Origin: Gymnorhina tibicen
Lineage: Eukaryota; Chordata; Aves; Passeriformes; Artamidae
Assembly (NCBI GenBank): GCA_013399875.1
Contig: VXAZ01000560.1
Coordinates: 2,035,789 to 2,099,788, forward strand
Direction: 5' to 3'
Length of the DNA: 64,000 nt
Below are positions 1 to 11,345 of this stretch, piece by piece. Numbering within the stretch: position 1 is the stretch's first letter; the number at the start of each line of letters is the position of its first letter. A program made the position numbers and the translations under genes. The notes beneath the pieces are model-generated. The model searched no databases. It was not told the DNA's origin and saw only the letters and a program-made list of their open reading frames with translations.

Positions 1-1613
1 AGTGGCTGAATATCACCTTCCTGGTAGGTGGATCTCCACTGTCCTGATTAATTTGAGGAAAGCTGAGCTGATTCAGAGTGCTCCTCCCGAGCCCAGCAAC
101 ACTGAACACTCATTAAAACAAGCAAATCCCTCGACTCTCACTGGAACAATGTTCCCATTCCCCCTCATTCAGGAACACTGAGAAGATTCAGGGTGGCAGA
201 GAGCAAAGCACTTCCCCGGGACACACCACCATGGAGCAGTTCCTGGGCAGGGTGAGGTGCTTTGTTTTGTCTCCTTCTGAAGCTACACCCTTCCAAGAGA
301 CTCCAAGAGGTGCAGGGCAGGAGAGGAACTCAAAGGAACGGAGTGGTGGCTATCTGGGTTCCACACTGGTGCAGCGAGCTCCTCGCTCCCTCTGCACAGA
401 CACAGGAATGAAGGACACTCTCCTCCTTTATGTGATGTTACCACATTGCTAAATATACCAAAAGCAACACCTTCCTTTTTAAAAAAGGCAAGGTTAGACA
501 AATGGTCAGGGAAATAAGCTCATATTCTCCCTAGGGCCAGGTTTCAGCATTATTATGCAAATAGAAATTGTTTTATGCTTTGGATTCACCTGAGGGAATC
601 AGCCCCACAATCTGAAACCAAAGGATTTCTCAAGGTGAGCACGAGCTACAAGTTCTGGCCTAAGGTTTGGTGCAGTTTTGGAGGTCAGACTGTGCTTCTC
701 CAACTCCAGCCAAGACCCACGCAGGGATTCTGTGGTTCATTTCTTAAAAAACACCCCACAGTTTTCCATGGAACTAGACACTGTCACCAGTAACTCACAG
801 AAACACTTCTGCCTTGCAAGAAACACATCAACAGAAGATAGCTGACTGATTTATTTTGTAAACGTTGTGTTTTAACAAACATGGAAGCCTGATACTGGGA
901 ATTGATGACTTCTCTCTTAATGAATGTTGAGCCATATATAGGCCAGTGCTATGAGGCTCCCATCACAAGAAAAGGCCCCTTTTATTAATGGCTACTTTAT
1001 CATTTAAAACATGCATGTTGTTACTTAAAATGGCAAATTGCTTTGCACTGTCCTTGAAGTGCATTGCATAAATATTGTATTCAAGCCTTAGCTTACACTT
1101 CATAAATAATTTATTTTTAAAATACCCTTCCATGAGACCACCAGCTGGCAAGACGTTCAATTTTCTGGTAAAAACATGTATTTACTGCAAGCCTTATTTT
1201 AACTCATTGAAGATTTGCTAAAAGCCACATGTGACAGATGTTGTAGGAACCCAAAACCTCAGGAAGCTGAAAGCCTCATTCTCCTGGTAGGTTTTGTACC
1301 TGTGCACAAGCAGTTTCATTTGCAGGGGAAAAGCTGATAATTTTCTGATAACCTGAAAATGACTGATAGCAGATTACGTGATGATCAGGAAAGTTTATAG
1401 ATTTCATTATGTTTCTCTTCACTACATTTCGCTTCCTCCACCATTTCCATTTCATGTTGCTGCATTTAAACTGCTGCACAAACTTGTTCAAAGTGCTCGA
1501 CATTAAAAAAAAAAAAATCAAAGGAAATTTCAGATAATTAACTTTGATGAATGAGCATATTTTAATTCATGTCTGGTAATATTCTCGTTAATGACATGTC
1601 TGCTTAGGACATC

Positions 1614-1700
1614 CATTAAAAGTCCATTAAGTTAACAGGGAAAGTCTAATAAAGTTATCCTGGAAATTTTCTGGTATATTAACATTATGGACTTTTAATG
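1614..1700. repeat. Imperfect palindrome with perfect 14-bp arms
   Basis: cattaaaagtccat at 1614-1627 and its exact reverse complement atggacttttaatg at 1687-1700 bracket 59 bp. Inside, gttaa (1631-1635) and ttaac (1679-1683) can extend the stem. The arrangement looks like a tiny inverted-repeat element or a structured conserved sequence in intron 6. No target-site duplication is clear. Confidence 0.7.
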
Positions 1701-2180
1701 AATATCTGCTGTAGGAACTGCTATTAGCAAGGCTACTATTCTAATTAAACCTGGGCTCTGAGAGTGAAAAAAAATATATAAAGATAACAACAAGCAGAAG
1801 TAGCACTTTTTTTGAAAATGACTATAAGGGAGATTGGTACAGGTCACAAATCATGCTATCAGTAACAGCTATAAATGACTATATTGTAGCTTTTTTTGTA
1901 GCCTGCCATCCAATATACCCATATCGAGTGTGTCCTTCATTTCATCAGTTGCTGGGGCTCCTTTTTACTCCTCTCTTGTTGAGACTGAGCAGTACAGAAA
2001 GGCCTTCCAGGGTAGGAGATGAAAAATTTAAACAAGGTTTCTCACAACAATGCAAAGTAAAGGATGCACTTTGGAAATCTGTTCCCTATGGGCAATCCAG
2101 CCATCTCAGCAACCTATTTGAAGCTGCTGACATTCACAGTAATACAGCAAAATATCTTTTTATAAGTATATATCTTTTAT

Positions 2181-2292
2181 TCATAGAATCAGAGAATGGG
2201 TTGGGTTGGGAGGGACCTTAAAGCTCATCTCATTCCAGCCCCTGCCATGGGCAGGGACACCTTCCACTAGTCCAGGTTGCTCAAAGCCCCAT
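2181..2292 (-). mobile_element. CR1 LINE 3' end, truncated
   Basis: The plus strand reads tcatagaatcagagaatggg, then ttgggttgggagggacctta and the common ccctgccatgggcagggac block, the complement of a bird CR1 3' end. About 110 bp remain; the rest is lost to 5' truncation, and TA-rich DNA follows. It lies in FGGY intron 6. Confidence 0.92.
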
Positions 2293-2294
2293 TT

Positions 2295-2371
2295 CTCTCT
2301 CTGTATATATCTTTTATATATCTTTTATATATACACACAAAGCTTTTTCTTAATATGAATATATATGTATA
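2295..2371. repeat. TA-rich simple repeat
   Basis: Repeated tatatatcttt units (period about 11-12) and TA runs lie between the CR1 tail and FGGY exon 6. Confidence 0.8.
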
Positions 2372-2392
2372 TGAAAAACCACCCTGACATAC

Positions 2393-2508
2393 CTATTTTT
2401 TCATACTTATCCTTCACCAAATCTTCCAAACCAATCATTCTCCAGAAACTGTCATCCCAACCTCTATCTGACGTGTACGTCCACTTGCACACTACTGTAC
2501 AGAGGGAC
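2393..2508 (-). CDS. FGGY: FGGY exon 6
   Basis: A 116-nt exon follows acceptor tctcttttctag. One base completes the arginine carried from exon 5, 38 codons follow, then one base of a glycine codon, then donor GTATGT. The peptide reads [14 protein letters not shown] and then [20 protein letters not shown], ending Y-E-K-I-(G). The CKWTY and GWDDSFW motifs are diagnostic of the FGGY/D-ribulokinase branch. This is the last FGGY exon in the window; the C-terminal FGGY_C domain, with the rest of the active site, must lie left of base 1. An AT-rich repeat and a CR1 relic lie just beyond its donor in intron 6. Confidence 0.95.
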
Positions 2509-3626
2509 CTAGAAAAGAGACAACACAGGCACAGTCAGGCAAATGAACACATTTGGGTTTGAACCTGTGACTAAAAACAAGATCCTGCAAAAGATCCTCC
2601 TTTCTATTGGTCCAAAACTCCAGCAGAATGCTCATATTAAAAAAAATCTGGTTACTGTTTGGAGTGCACATCTTGAGGACCTTAAAAGGACCTTGTGTTT
2701 AAGATTCTTCTCTGCTGAAACAACTCCTGGTCTGGCCACTTCACTGCATAAATCAGTCAAATAACAGGCTGTGCATGTGCCTGGGGGAGAGAGGGGCAGG
2801 AACACAACAGCTCTCGAGCAGGCAGCTCAGAGTGCTGCTTTTCCAGGCTAAATGGCTGCTTTGCACACAGTTTGTCTGTAGGAAAACTTTGTATTCTTAC
2901 TTCTGTTACAACTGAATTACAGTTTCCAGGAGATCTGGATGATGGGGTCACATGCACAAGGTCTCATTCCAGTGTTAAACTCTGCTGTGCCAGGACAGCA
3001 CCACAGGGCACAGGCAGGAGCAGAATATACACAGAGGACAAGAACACTTGCAGGAAAGTCTGTCCTAACACACAGAATGGTTTTTATCAACATCCCCAAG
3101 CTCATTCCTCCCCAAAATATGAACCATGTTCCTGATAGACTGTTTTCTGTCTGCACACTAAGAATCATCTCAAAAGATCAGTATTAAACTGTGCTTGAAA
3201 AGTCAGTCGACTAAAAGGTATTAAAAATGCTGAATACCACTGAAAACTGCAGCTCTGTGTAGTCCTGGGAGTACCACAGTACCAGCAAGTGCAAGGCAGC
3301 TCAGATGCATCTCAGGGAAACACAACATCATAACTGTTCTCAAAGAGAAACCCTGCTCAGAGGTGGATTTCCTTTGATGTTTTACAAGACAGCTTATTTG
3401 TGACTCATGTTTAGCCAAGGTGAGCTTACACAGACATATTCTCTTTATTAGGATGGTACAGTTTGAACGTGTATCTTCAAAGCAAACTCAATTTTACTGA
3501 AGCATTTGACTTTTTCTTGCAGTTTTGCCTAAGTAAAAACCAAATAAAAGTTCTCTCTACAAAAATTATTTTTTGGAGTAAAAGGAAAGCTTCCCTTTCA
3601 TCCAAGTCAGCTAGGGATTGAAATAT

Positions 3627-3750
3627 GAATCACAGAAAGGGCTGCATTGGAAGGGGCCTTAAAGCTCGTCTTGTTCCAAGCCTGTGCCACAGGCAGGGAC
3701 ACCTTCCATTAGCCCAGGTTGCTCCAAGCCCCATCCAACCTGGCCTTGAG
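3627..3750 (-). mobile_element. CR1 LINE 3' end, truncated and diverged
   Basis: A degraded copy of the same CR1 tail: aatcacagaaagggctgcat, then the caggcagggacaccttccat and ccatccaacctggccttgag blocks. It ends abruptly at about 3750, as usual for 5'-truncated copies. Located in FGGY intron 5. Confidence 0.9.
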
Positions 3751-6700
3751 CAGAAAAAGAGAAGCTATTTTTATTTCCTATCTGCAAATCAAAGTTAGAG
3801 CTTACAGACACTGATACTGCAAACAGAGTAAAGCCAAACAAGAACAGCAAGAGCCTTTCCACAGATCTGGAAAACTATCTGGGACTTGTGTTCCATGTTT
3901 TGAGGGTTTACAGCAAGAAGCAACATCCTCTTATGTGACACTGAGCAGAAGATGGGATGGTTACATGGACTCTCTGAACTCCCACTTTCTCATCTAGGAC
4001 AGAAATGTGTATTTTAAATGCTTTACGTTTCCTTCCAGCCTGTCCTACTGGAGTGACCATGTTTTTACAGCCAGGGGACAGGTGATGGTCATTCACATCC
4101 CACTGGCTGTAAAGGTGTGTTGGTTGCCCTTTGCTACAAGAGAATAATTAACATTACAGATTTTGGGGGAAAAAAAGACATTAATTGACTATTTATATCC
4201 CTCTAAATAAATGCAGTAAATAAATGCAGAGATTATTTCAGGACTATTCTTAAAACAGTTCTGACAGCCCCACCCCCTTTTTTTTTTCCTTCTTAATAGT
4301 TTAAGAATAGATCACGCAATCACAACTCAGGGTCTGGTTTGAAAACAGAAAAAGCACATGACCTGTAACTACAGCAATGACAATGTTGATATAAGAAATT
4401 CCAATTTCCAAGGATTTAAAAGCCAGACACAGAAATCTAATTAGGACCTTTGACAAAAATCGGGTGAATAAATAAATTCTAGACTGAAGAAAATACTGGG
4501 AAAAAATAAACATTTTCCCCAAATCAGTTCAAAACTCTCGTTAAAAGGAAAAATAAAGACGGGGTATTTGAAATAAAAAGCACTACATCACGTTAGGAAA
4601 AATTTAGACATAAAGAGAGAAACAATAATGCATCAAGTTTTCCCAAATATGGGAAATACCAAATCATAACAAATTATCATCAGAACCGAGTATGTCTTTT
4701 TCTAATTAGACTGAAGCTCTGAACTAATGCCACACCCTGAAAAATGCTCCGAAGAACATGTTTGAAACAGGGGCCTGTTGTCCCACACAGCTCCCTCTGT
4801 GGAACACCACAGCACACACACAGGCCCATGGAATCACTGTGGATGGGGACACACCAGCCCCTGCCAATCCACAGGATTCCAGCAGATCGGGGCTCTCTGG
4901 CAGGATATGGCTGGGCTGAACACAGCCTGCACATTTAGAAATGCAAAGTGCTTGCAGAACAAGGATAAACAGAGGAGTTTGGGTTGAATTGTTAACACAG
5001 TATGGAAAAGGAACTGGGAAGGACAGCTCTTCCCAAATGAACTGACTGGAAGATCTCTAAGTGGAAGGTTCTGGTAGGAAAACCAACCTCAGATCTGAGC
5101 TCAAACACTTAAACATCATGTTGGCAGGTTTTGATTCTCATGGCCACAGCAAGAAACTCAAAATGCTTGTTTTAAACACAGTCCGAGCGTTTACACTTCT
5201 CTGGGATTCAAACTCCTTCTTCCACTCTTGCTGCCACTCAAAAAGTAGGTGTTCAATGGAACAACATGGCTTTATACAAATCCTTAATAGCAAAAGAAAA
5301 AGCGTTATACTGCAGAAAGGCGTTCTGCTCTCTCAGATAACAGCTCAAGAGGAAAGGATTTCTTTGTGATGGCCATGATGGATTAACATCACCACATGCT
5401 TCAAAAGCACCTGGATGGGTTGAACCCAAACCCCTGCCCCTTAGCCAACGAGGTGCTCAGTTTGTATGTCCTAGAGAGCTCTGTGCACACATAGAGAGAG
5501 CAGTTCATTCATGGTCTGTCACTGCTGAAGCCAATGGTATAGATGTGTATGACATATACTATATTTATTTCTATTTCTTTAATATATACTAAATTACAGG
5601 AAATCCCTCAGAAATTCTCCTCCAGAGAATCACCCTGAAAGGGGGATAGCACTTAACTTAGGAAAACTCTACCCAGAAAGACACTGTGGTGAAGAACCAC
5701 CTGAGGAACCAAATCCTTACATCTACTAAGAAAGCCTCAACTACAAGCAAATTTTATATTTCACAGAATTCCTAAGTTTGATGAGATGAAGGGCAGACAT
5801 TAAACAGAAACAGTACTGGTATCTGCTGTGGTATATTCCATTTTCCCTATTTGGCAGCGTTGCCTCAATTATTTGGCCATAAACACCAGACTTGTGCTAG
5901 CTGAAGCTGGATGAACCGGATGGGTTGAAGCAAATGTTCCTTTTACTTTACTCCCAGGATCAGCTGGGTTCAAAGGTGCAGAGAACAGGCAATTCCAGAG
6001 GCAAGTCCTCTCCCAACTCCTAAGCCAACACAGGATTTGAGGAGCCATAGCATGGAAGCCCTCAGTAGCATGAGCCCTATTTAGCCAGTCTGAAATACCA
6101 TGAGTTTGGAGACTCTTTTCCTCAAGCATATCCCCAGCACAAAGAAATGAAAGATTTCCTTTCTCTGTTCAGAACAAAAAGTTTTGCTTAGAATATTCCT
6201 ACTGAAAAAAACCCCAACCGTCGCGCATGGAAAATTTTTACTTTATTTAAACCAGATTTTCAACAGGAAAATGATTATGTTTAGAGTTTCTTACAAGTTT
6301 ATTGCTGAGGATTGACTCGATGTGCTGAAGTCCTGCATGACCAGAATCTCAGCAGTCTTAAAAACACAGAGAATCTGTGAACACACACTTGTAATTCCCA
6401 AAATGCCGTCTGGAAGCAACTAACCTTCAAAAGGTTCTGGGGCAACTGGACTTGTGATCACTCACGTGATCAAAGTTTGTTTCTCCGTGGCTCTTCCCAC
6501 ATTATCTACCCATTCTGAGTATTTTCTCTCACTCTGTTGCACTTCTTGGAGAGAAGGAAATCAGATATATTCACTGAAAATGGGAATTACTGCATGCTCT
6601 AAGTTATCTGCAGAAAAATGTATCTAAAAGATAAAAGTCACAAAAAACTTCTCCACAACTATTTAAGAATCCCCAGAGCTTCCACTTTGGTCCATTCTTT

Positions 6701-9700
6701 GTTGACGCATCTCCCACACTCCAAAAGGGATAAAGCAAGCATGGGCACGATTCCCAACTCTGCAGAGATCCTGCCCTGCCTGGGAGAACACCTGCTATGA
6801 AAATACTCCTGGGGGCTACTCCTGAACTGCAGCTGTCTTGTGGAAGTCACCCCTATTCTGTGTATAGGTTGGTAGGTAAGTCCTATCAACTAAAAGTTGC
6901 TAAAAGAAACAGTTTTTTCCTGAAAAGTGACCTCATAAGGCATTTCTACACGGCCTTCCATTCCAGAGGGTTGGTACAGATTAGTTAGCCTGGAAAATGA
7001 GTCAGTCACCAGCCTGAAAGGCACAGAACCCCCGGCTGGGGCATCCTGAGGTGAATGGCAGCTTTGTTCTCAATTCCAAAGCAAAAGGATCTGCTTCATT
7101 CATCCCAACTGCTCAGAAATGAACCTAAACTCATGAACTTAATTATTTTGTAGGCATCATTAACAGTGTAGCAGTCCAATCACTGGACCACTGAACTAAA
7201 GCCAGCTGCACCTGCTGAGTGCTGTGCCAAAGCTAAATCCTACAGATGCAAGGCTAGGGTACAGTTAGATCCCAAAAGGAATAGCGTGCATTAGGATAAA
7301 GTAACTCTCTGTGGTCTGTTGGGCAGATTTATTTAAAGCTACAAAGAATCAAAAGCTAAGGAAGCTTTATGACGTTGTGAATGCAAGAAGGGAGACCTGA
7401 AACAATGGAGTGGGACTGTCACAACATCAAATGCTTTTTCTTTTGTTCTGCAAACTTTAAATTTAAAACAGATTTTGAATTCAAATTGTAAACCAGGGCG
7501 TAGATTCTGCTCAAGTGAACGTCTCCACATATTGACATCTGGGCCAGGCTGCCAATGTCCTCCCAAATTATGCACCCCACAGTCTCAAGGCTTTTCACAA
7601 AAGCAAGCAATTTACAGCTCTAACACAGTCACAGATCTGGCTGTGGTTTGTGCAAAAATGTTCCAGGCAAAAAAATTTAATACCCAGCACACATATTCCC
7701 AGCATCCAAGAACAGAACTGGGCACTGGTGCTGCAAGAGCCTGAAATACAGTAGAGGTTATCACAAAGCAATAGGAAACATGTAATTACACTCTGCTCTG
7801 TTATGGTAATGCCATATCCAATAATCCACTGAAACAGAACCAGACTGCTGGATCCACATCCACCACTGGCATTTAGGAAAAATGCCTCTGCCTGCTTGGT
7901 GCATTTGGCTGCTTGGGGGAAACAGGGAAAACTTGTCCTAAGGGAATACTTCTCAAGAAAGAGGAGAAAAAAGGTGAATCTGATCATTCAGCCTTGAAAT
8001 AGATGAAGTGTATGAGATGCTGCCCCTGTTAAGCGTTTGCTAAAAGGAGCCAAGGCAGTGGGTTGGGCCCAGGGTGGTGTAGCAGAGCTGTCCCTGCTGT
8101 CCCTCAGTTCCTCAGCCCATCTCTGGGGCAGGTTGGTTGGAAAGTTCAGGGTGAGTCTGGGTGTGCCCTGGTTCACAGCGGCCGCCTGCACTCCTCTCCT
8201 TTCACCTCTTCAACAGCCCCTTAATTGCAGGTACACACAGCCAAACCTGTCCGGGGCTGCTCCAGCCACCCAGCCACGCAAATCCCAAGATCCTAACATT
8301 TACAACGCATTACTTTTTATGATTATTGCCTTTGACCCAAAGCCTATGAAATTCCTGCCTGCCCAAACCCATTGTCTTAGCGAGCTGTGCAATTTGACTC
8401 TTGCCTGAAAAGGGTTTTCTTCTTCCAACAAAACATTAAACAGGCCAAACAAAGAAGACAGGTGGGGAAGCCTGTTTGGGACAAGTAGCAGACACATTCC
8501 AGTTGCACTCATGGGCCTCGACTCTCAGTCTTTGCATGTCTGAGGACTTAAACCTATTCAATAAAGGCAGCAAGGAAATTACTGTAATCAGCGTTAGCAG
8601 CTCTACAAGCTTCAGTCTTCCTATGCTCTGGGTAACACTTCTATTTATCATAAATAATCAGAAGTAGTCTGGCTGCCATTTAGATTTTTTGAAGGAAGTT
8701 AAATATCACAGCAAAAGCACAGCTTTCTCCCCACTTTGAAATCTTCACTAAAGCTGTGGAGAAAAAAATGTTCATACAAATCAGAATGATCCAATATCAT
8801 GATGAAAGGCCAATATTTGTTCACACTAAGGTTAGTGGCAATTTTGTCATATTTCACAGGTGAAATAGGATTAAACTCCACATCCCAAACTTTAAAAGTT
8901 AATGTTCAAAAAATTACTTGGATTCTTTTCTTTTTCCTCACCATGAGGAAAATTGAGCATCAGAAAAATTGCTCTTCAGTTTCAAATAAAAAGGATTTAG
9001 TAGAAAAGATTCCTCTTCCCAATAAGTGTGCAAGTTTGGTTGAAGACACCAATCCACAAAGCCACCAACCCAAAAGACAGCAAACAGCTCAAGACCTACA
9101 AGCTGCATACTGGAAGCTAATGATGATACTGATATTTGGCTATATAACATCTTTCCAAACCCTTTCAAGTTCTGGGGTTTTTTTGTTGCTGCAAAAAAAT
9201 CATACTGAAGTACTACTACACACATTGTGAAGATTTCACAGCTTCTCTTTCAAAGCTGTGTTTAAAACATGGGTTTAATGATACACTATTCCCCCCATTT
9301 TTACCTGAATATTGCTGACTCAGGGAACTTGCAGGGTCCTATCAGACTCCTTCCCAACCAACAAGCCTAAAATTTGGGGTTAAAAATCTGTGAATTTGCA
9401 TTCAGCAGCTCTGTTGGCCTCACATCTGGAACGCCAGAATTCTCACTGGACTGGTGGCACAGCTTTTATTTAAAAATATAAACCAGGTCTCCCTTCCCCG
9501 GCCATAAATCTCCCTGCCAAAGCAGAACCCATGAAAGAGAAACGCTCTCTTTCAGGCGAGAGAGAGGCCCTTAGGGAATGGCAGCTACATCAGAGCCCTT
9601 GGGGGACTGGGATCCATCAAAACTCTCACCAGCAGGTGTAGGCATTACACCAGGACTTCCAAGCTCATCCAGACAGGACTTTTAGGTCTTTTGTTGGGAT

Positions 9701-10536
9701 ACAGGTTGTAGGAGTTGTGATTCTCCTGAGCTCACACCACCCTGTGTGTGTGTGGAAGTCACAGCCCTCAGCAACAAGCAGTGAGCAGGAAACAAAGTCT
9801 TTCAATCAGCAAGTCAAAAAGTTAAAACTATTTTTGTAAAGGGAAAAAAGTATTAATTAACTCAAACCTCGCTCCAATATTTGGTATTCATGCTGTAGCA
9901 CTTAGAGGGTTTTGGCTGGCTTTTCAAATCACAGGATTTTCTAAGCAAGTCTGTTGCTTACTTAAAGGGACAGATTTTATTGTATGAAAAACACAATTCA
10001 CATTTGCAATTTTCTACACCCACATCTATAATTAATCTCCTCTGAATACAGCCACTCCCTGATGAGATTCCATGTTATATTGAAACTCTGGGTGCCACTT
10101 TGAAAGGAAAAAAAGAAGAACAATAGGATCATTTTCAAAGCCTACATAGCAGCACAAGGTTTCAAAGCAATGAAGTGCTTTAAACTCTGGCATCAACCTC
10201 CTGACCACCCAACCAGAGTGAAGAGTGACCTCCAATTACCACCACAAGAAGCACAGAAGTCTCTTGAGAAATGTAGAGCGTAGATGTTTCTTGTATTCCA
10301 GAGGAGGTATGAGACTGATATTATATTACATAGATAAATCTCAAACTTAGTGAGAGATTGTTGGGAACATCCCTTTTGTGACACTCAGACTCAAAGGATC
10401 AATCCACTTAAAGGAAATATTGTGTTGGATGAGGCTCCTTAAAATTTAATTTTTGCACACCTTGTTAGAGATGTGGAAGTGTGCATTCGATACAGAAGTA
10501 ATGTAAGAAAACTGGCTCGTTTTATTTTTCCATAAG

Positions 10537-10569
10537 TACACACACACGTGTTTGCATGTGCGTACACAT
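10537..10569. repeat. Interrupted CA/GT repeat
   Basis: tacacacacacgtgtttgc followed by atgtgcgtacac forms an interrupted, partly self-complementary dinucleotide repeat. Confidence 0.7.
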
Positions 10570-11214
10570 GGAGGTATTTACTTTGGATTGGGAGAATGTG
10601 CCTGTTTGTGTTTGCTGTAATCTATTTAAACCTGTCCTTTAAAAATACAAATAAATGCATCAAACACTGCAAATGTCAAAAACGTCATCCAACAGAAGGT
10701 GAATCACACTGACCACAATGAGATGATGTTAATTCTACTATTTGTAACAGAGTCCAGTTCTTTTCAGAAGTGTGTTTCTATTTAGAAACATGCTATCAAA
10801 AGACTGGAAGACTTAAAGAGTCTTGAATTCAGTTTTCCTAGAAGTTATGTCACCAAACGTGGAGGGAATCACCCATGTGAAGTGCAGTTTATCGAGTCAG
10901 ATTAATCCCTTGTGTGCATCTAATAATTTCAGTGGATTCACTCAGTTAAACACGTTGAGTTGGATCAGAAAGTACAAAATAAGACCATTTTATCCACCCA
11001 CATACGCCTCACCATGTCATGAGGCAAAGGGAAGCCAACAGTCAGCAGATTGCTGAGTTTTTTATTGATTTCGTTCTGTATTATGTTACAGACACCCAAC
11101 CAACATTCAAGCCCATTGTCTTCGGCATTGTTGAAAAACTCATAATGAGACACAGTCCTAGACAAAAAAATGTATTGTCTAGACAAATCAGACATAGCAT
11201 GTGGGGCTGGAAAT

Positions 11215-11345
11215 CTTAATCCATTCCCTTAAAAGATGGCAAACAGAGGCAAAGAAAATCAAGGGATTTGGCCAAGGGTCAAAGAGTAAAACTCATTCAG
11301 ACCCCTGAACTGAATCCTGAACTCCAGAGGCTCAGTCTAAAGACT
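11215..11345 (-). mobile_element. MIR-like SINE relic
   Basis: The plus strand has aatccattcccttaaaagat, cagaggcaaagaaaatcaag and ggccaagggtcaaagagt, then gaatcctgaactccagag. This is the order of the reverse-complemented MIR consensus (cccattttacagatgagg ... cagaggttaag ... cccaaggtcacacag ... gaacccaggtctgactccag). Very diverged, as expected for an ancient SINE. Confidence 0.6.

Larger units (their letters stand above)
1..2392 (-). other. FGGY: FGGY intron 6 (3' part outside window)
   Basis: Non-coding, AT-rich DNA downstream of the exon 6 donor. It holds a CR1 tail (2181-2292), a TA-rich simple repeat (2295-2371), a poly-A tract near 1505-1517 and an 87-bp imperfect palindrome (1614-1700). 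No further FGGY exon was recognised on the minus strand between 1 and 2392, so exon 7 should lie left of the window. Confidence 0.8.
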
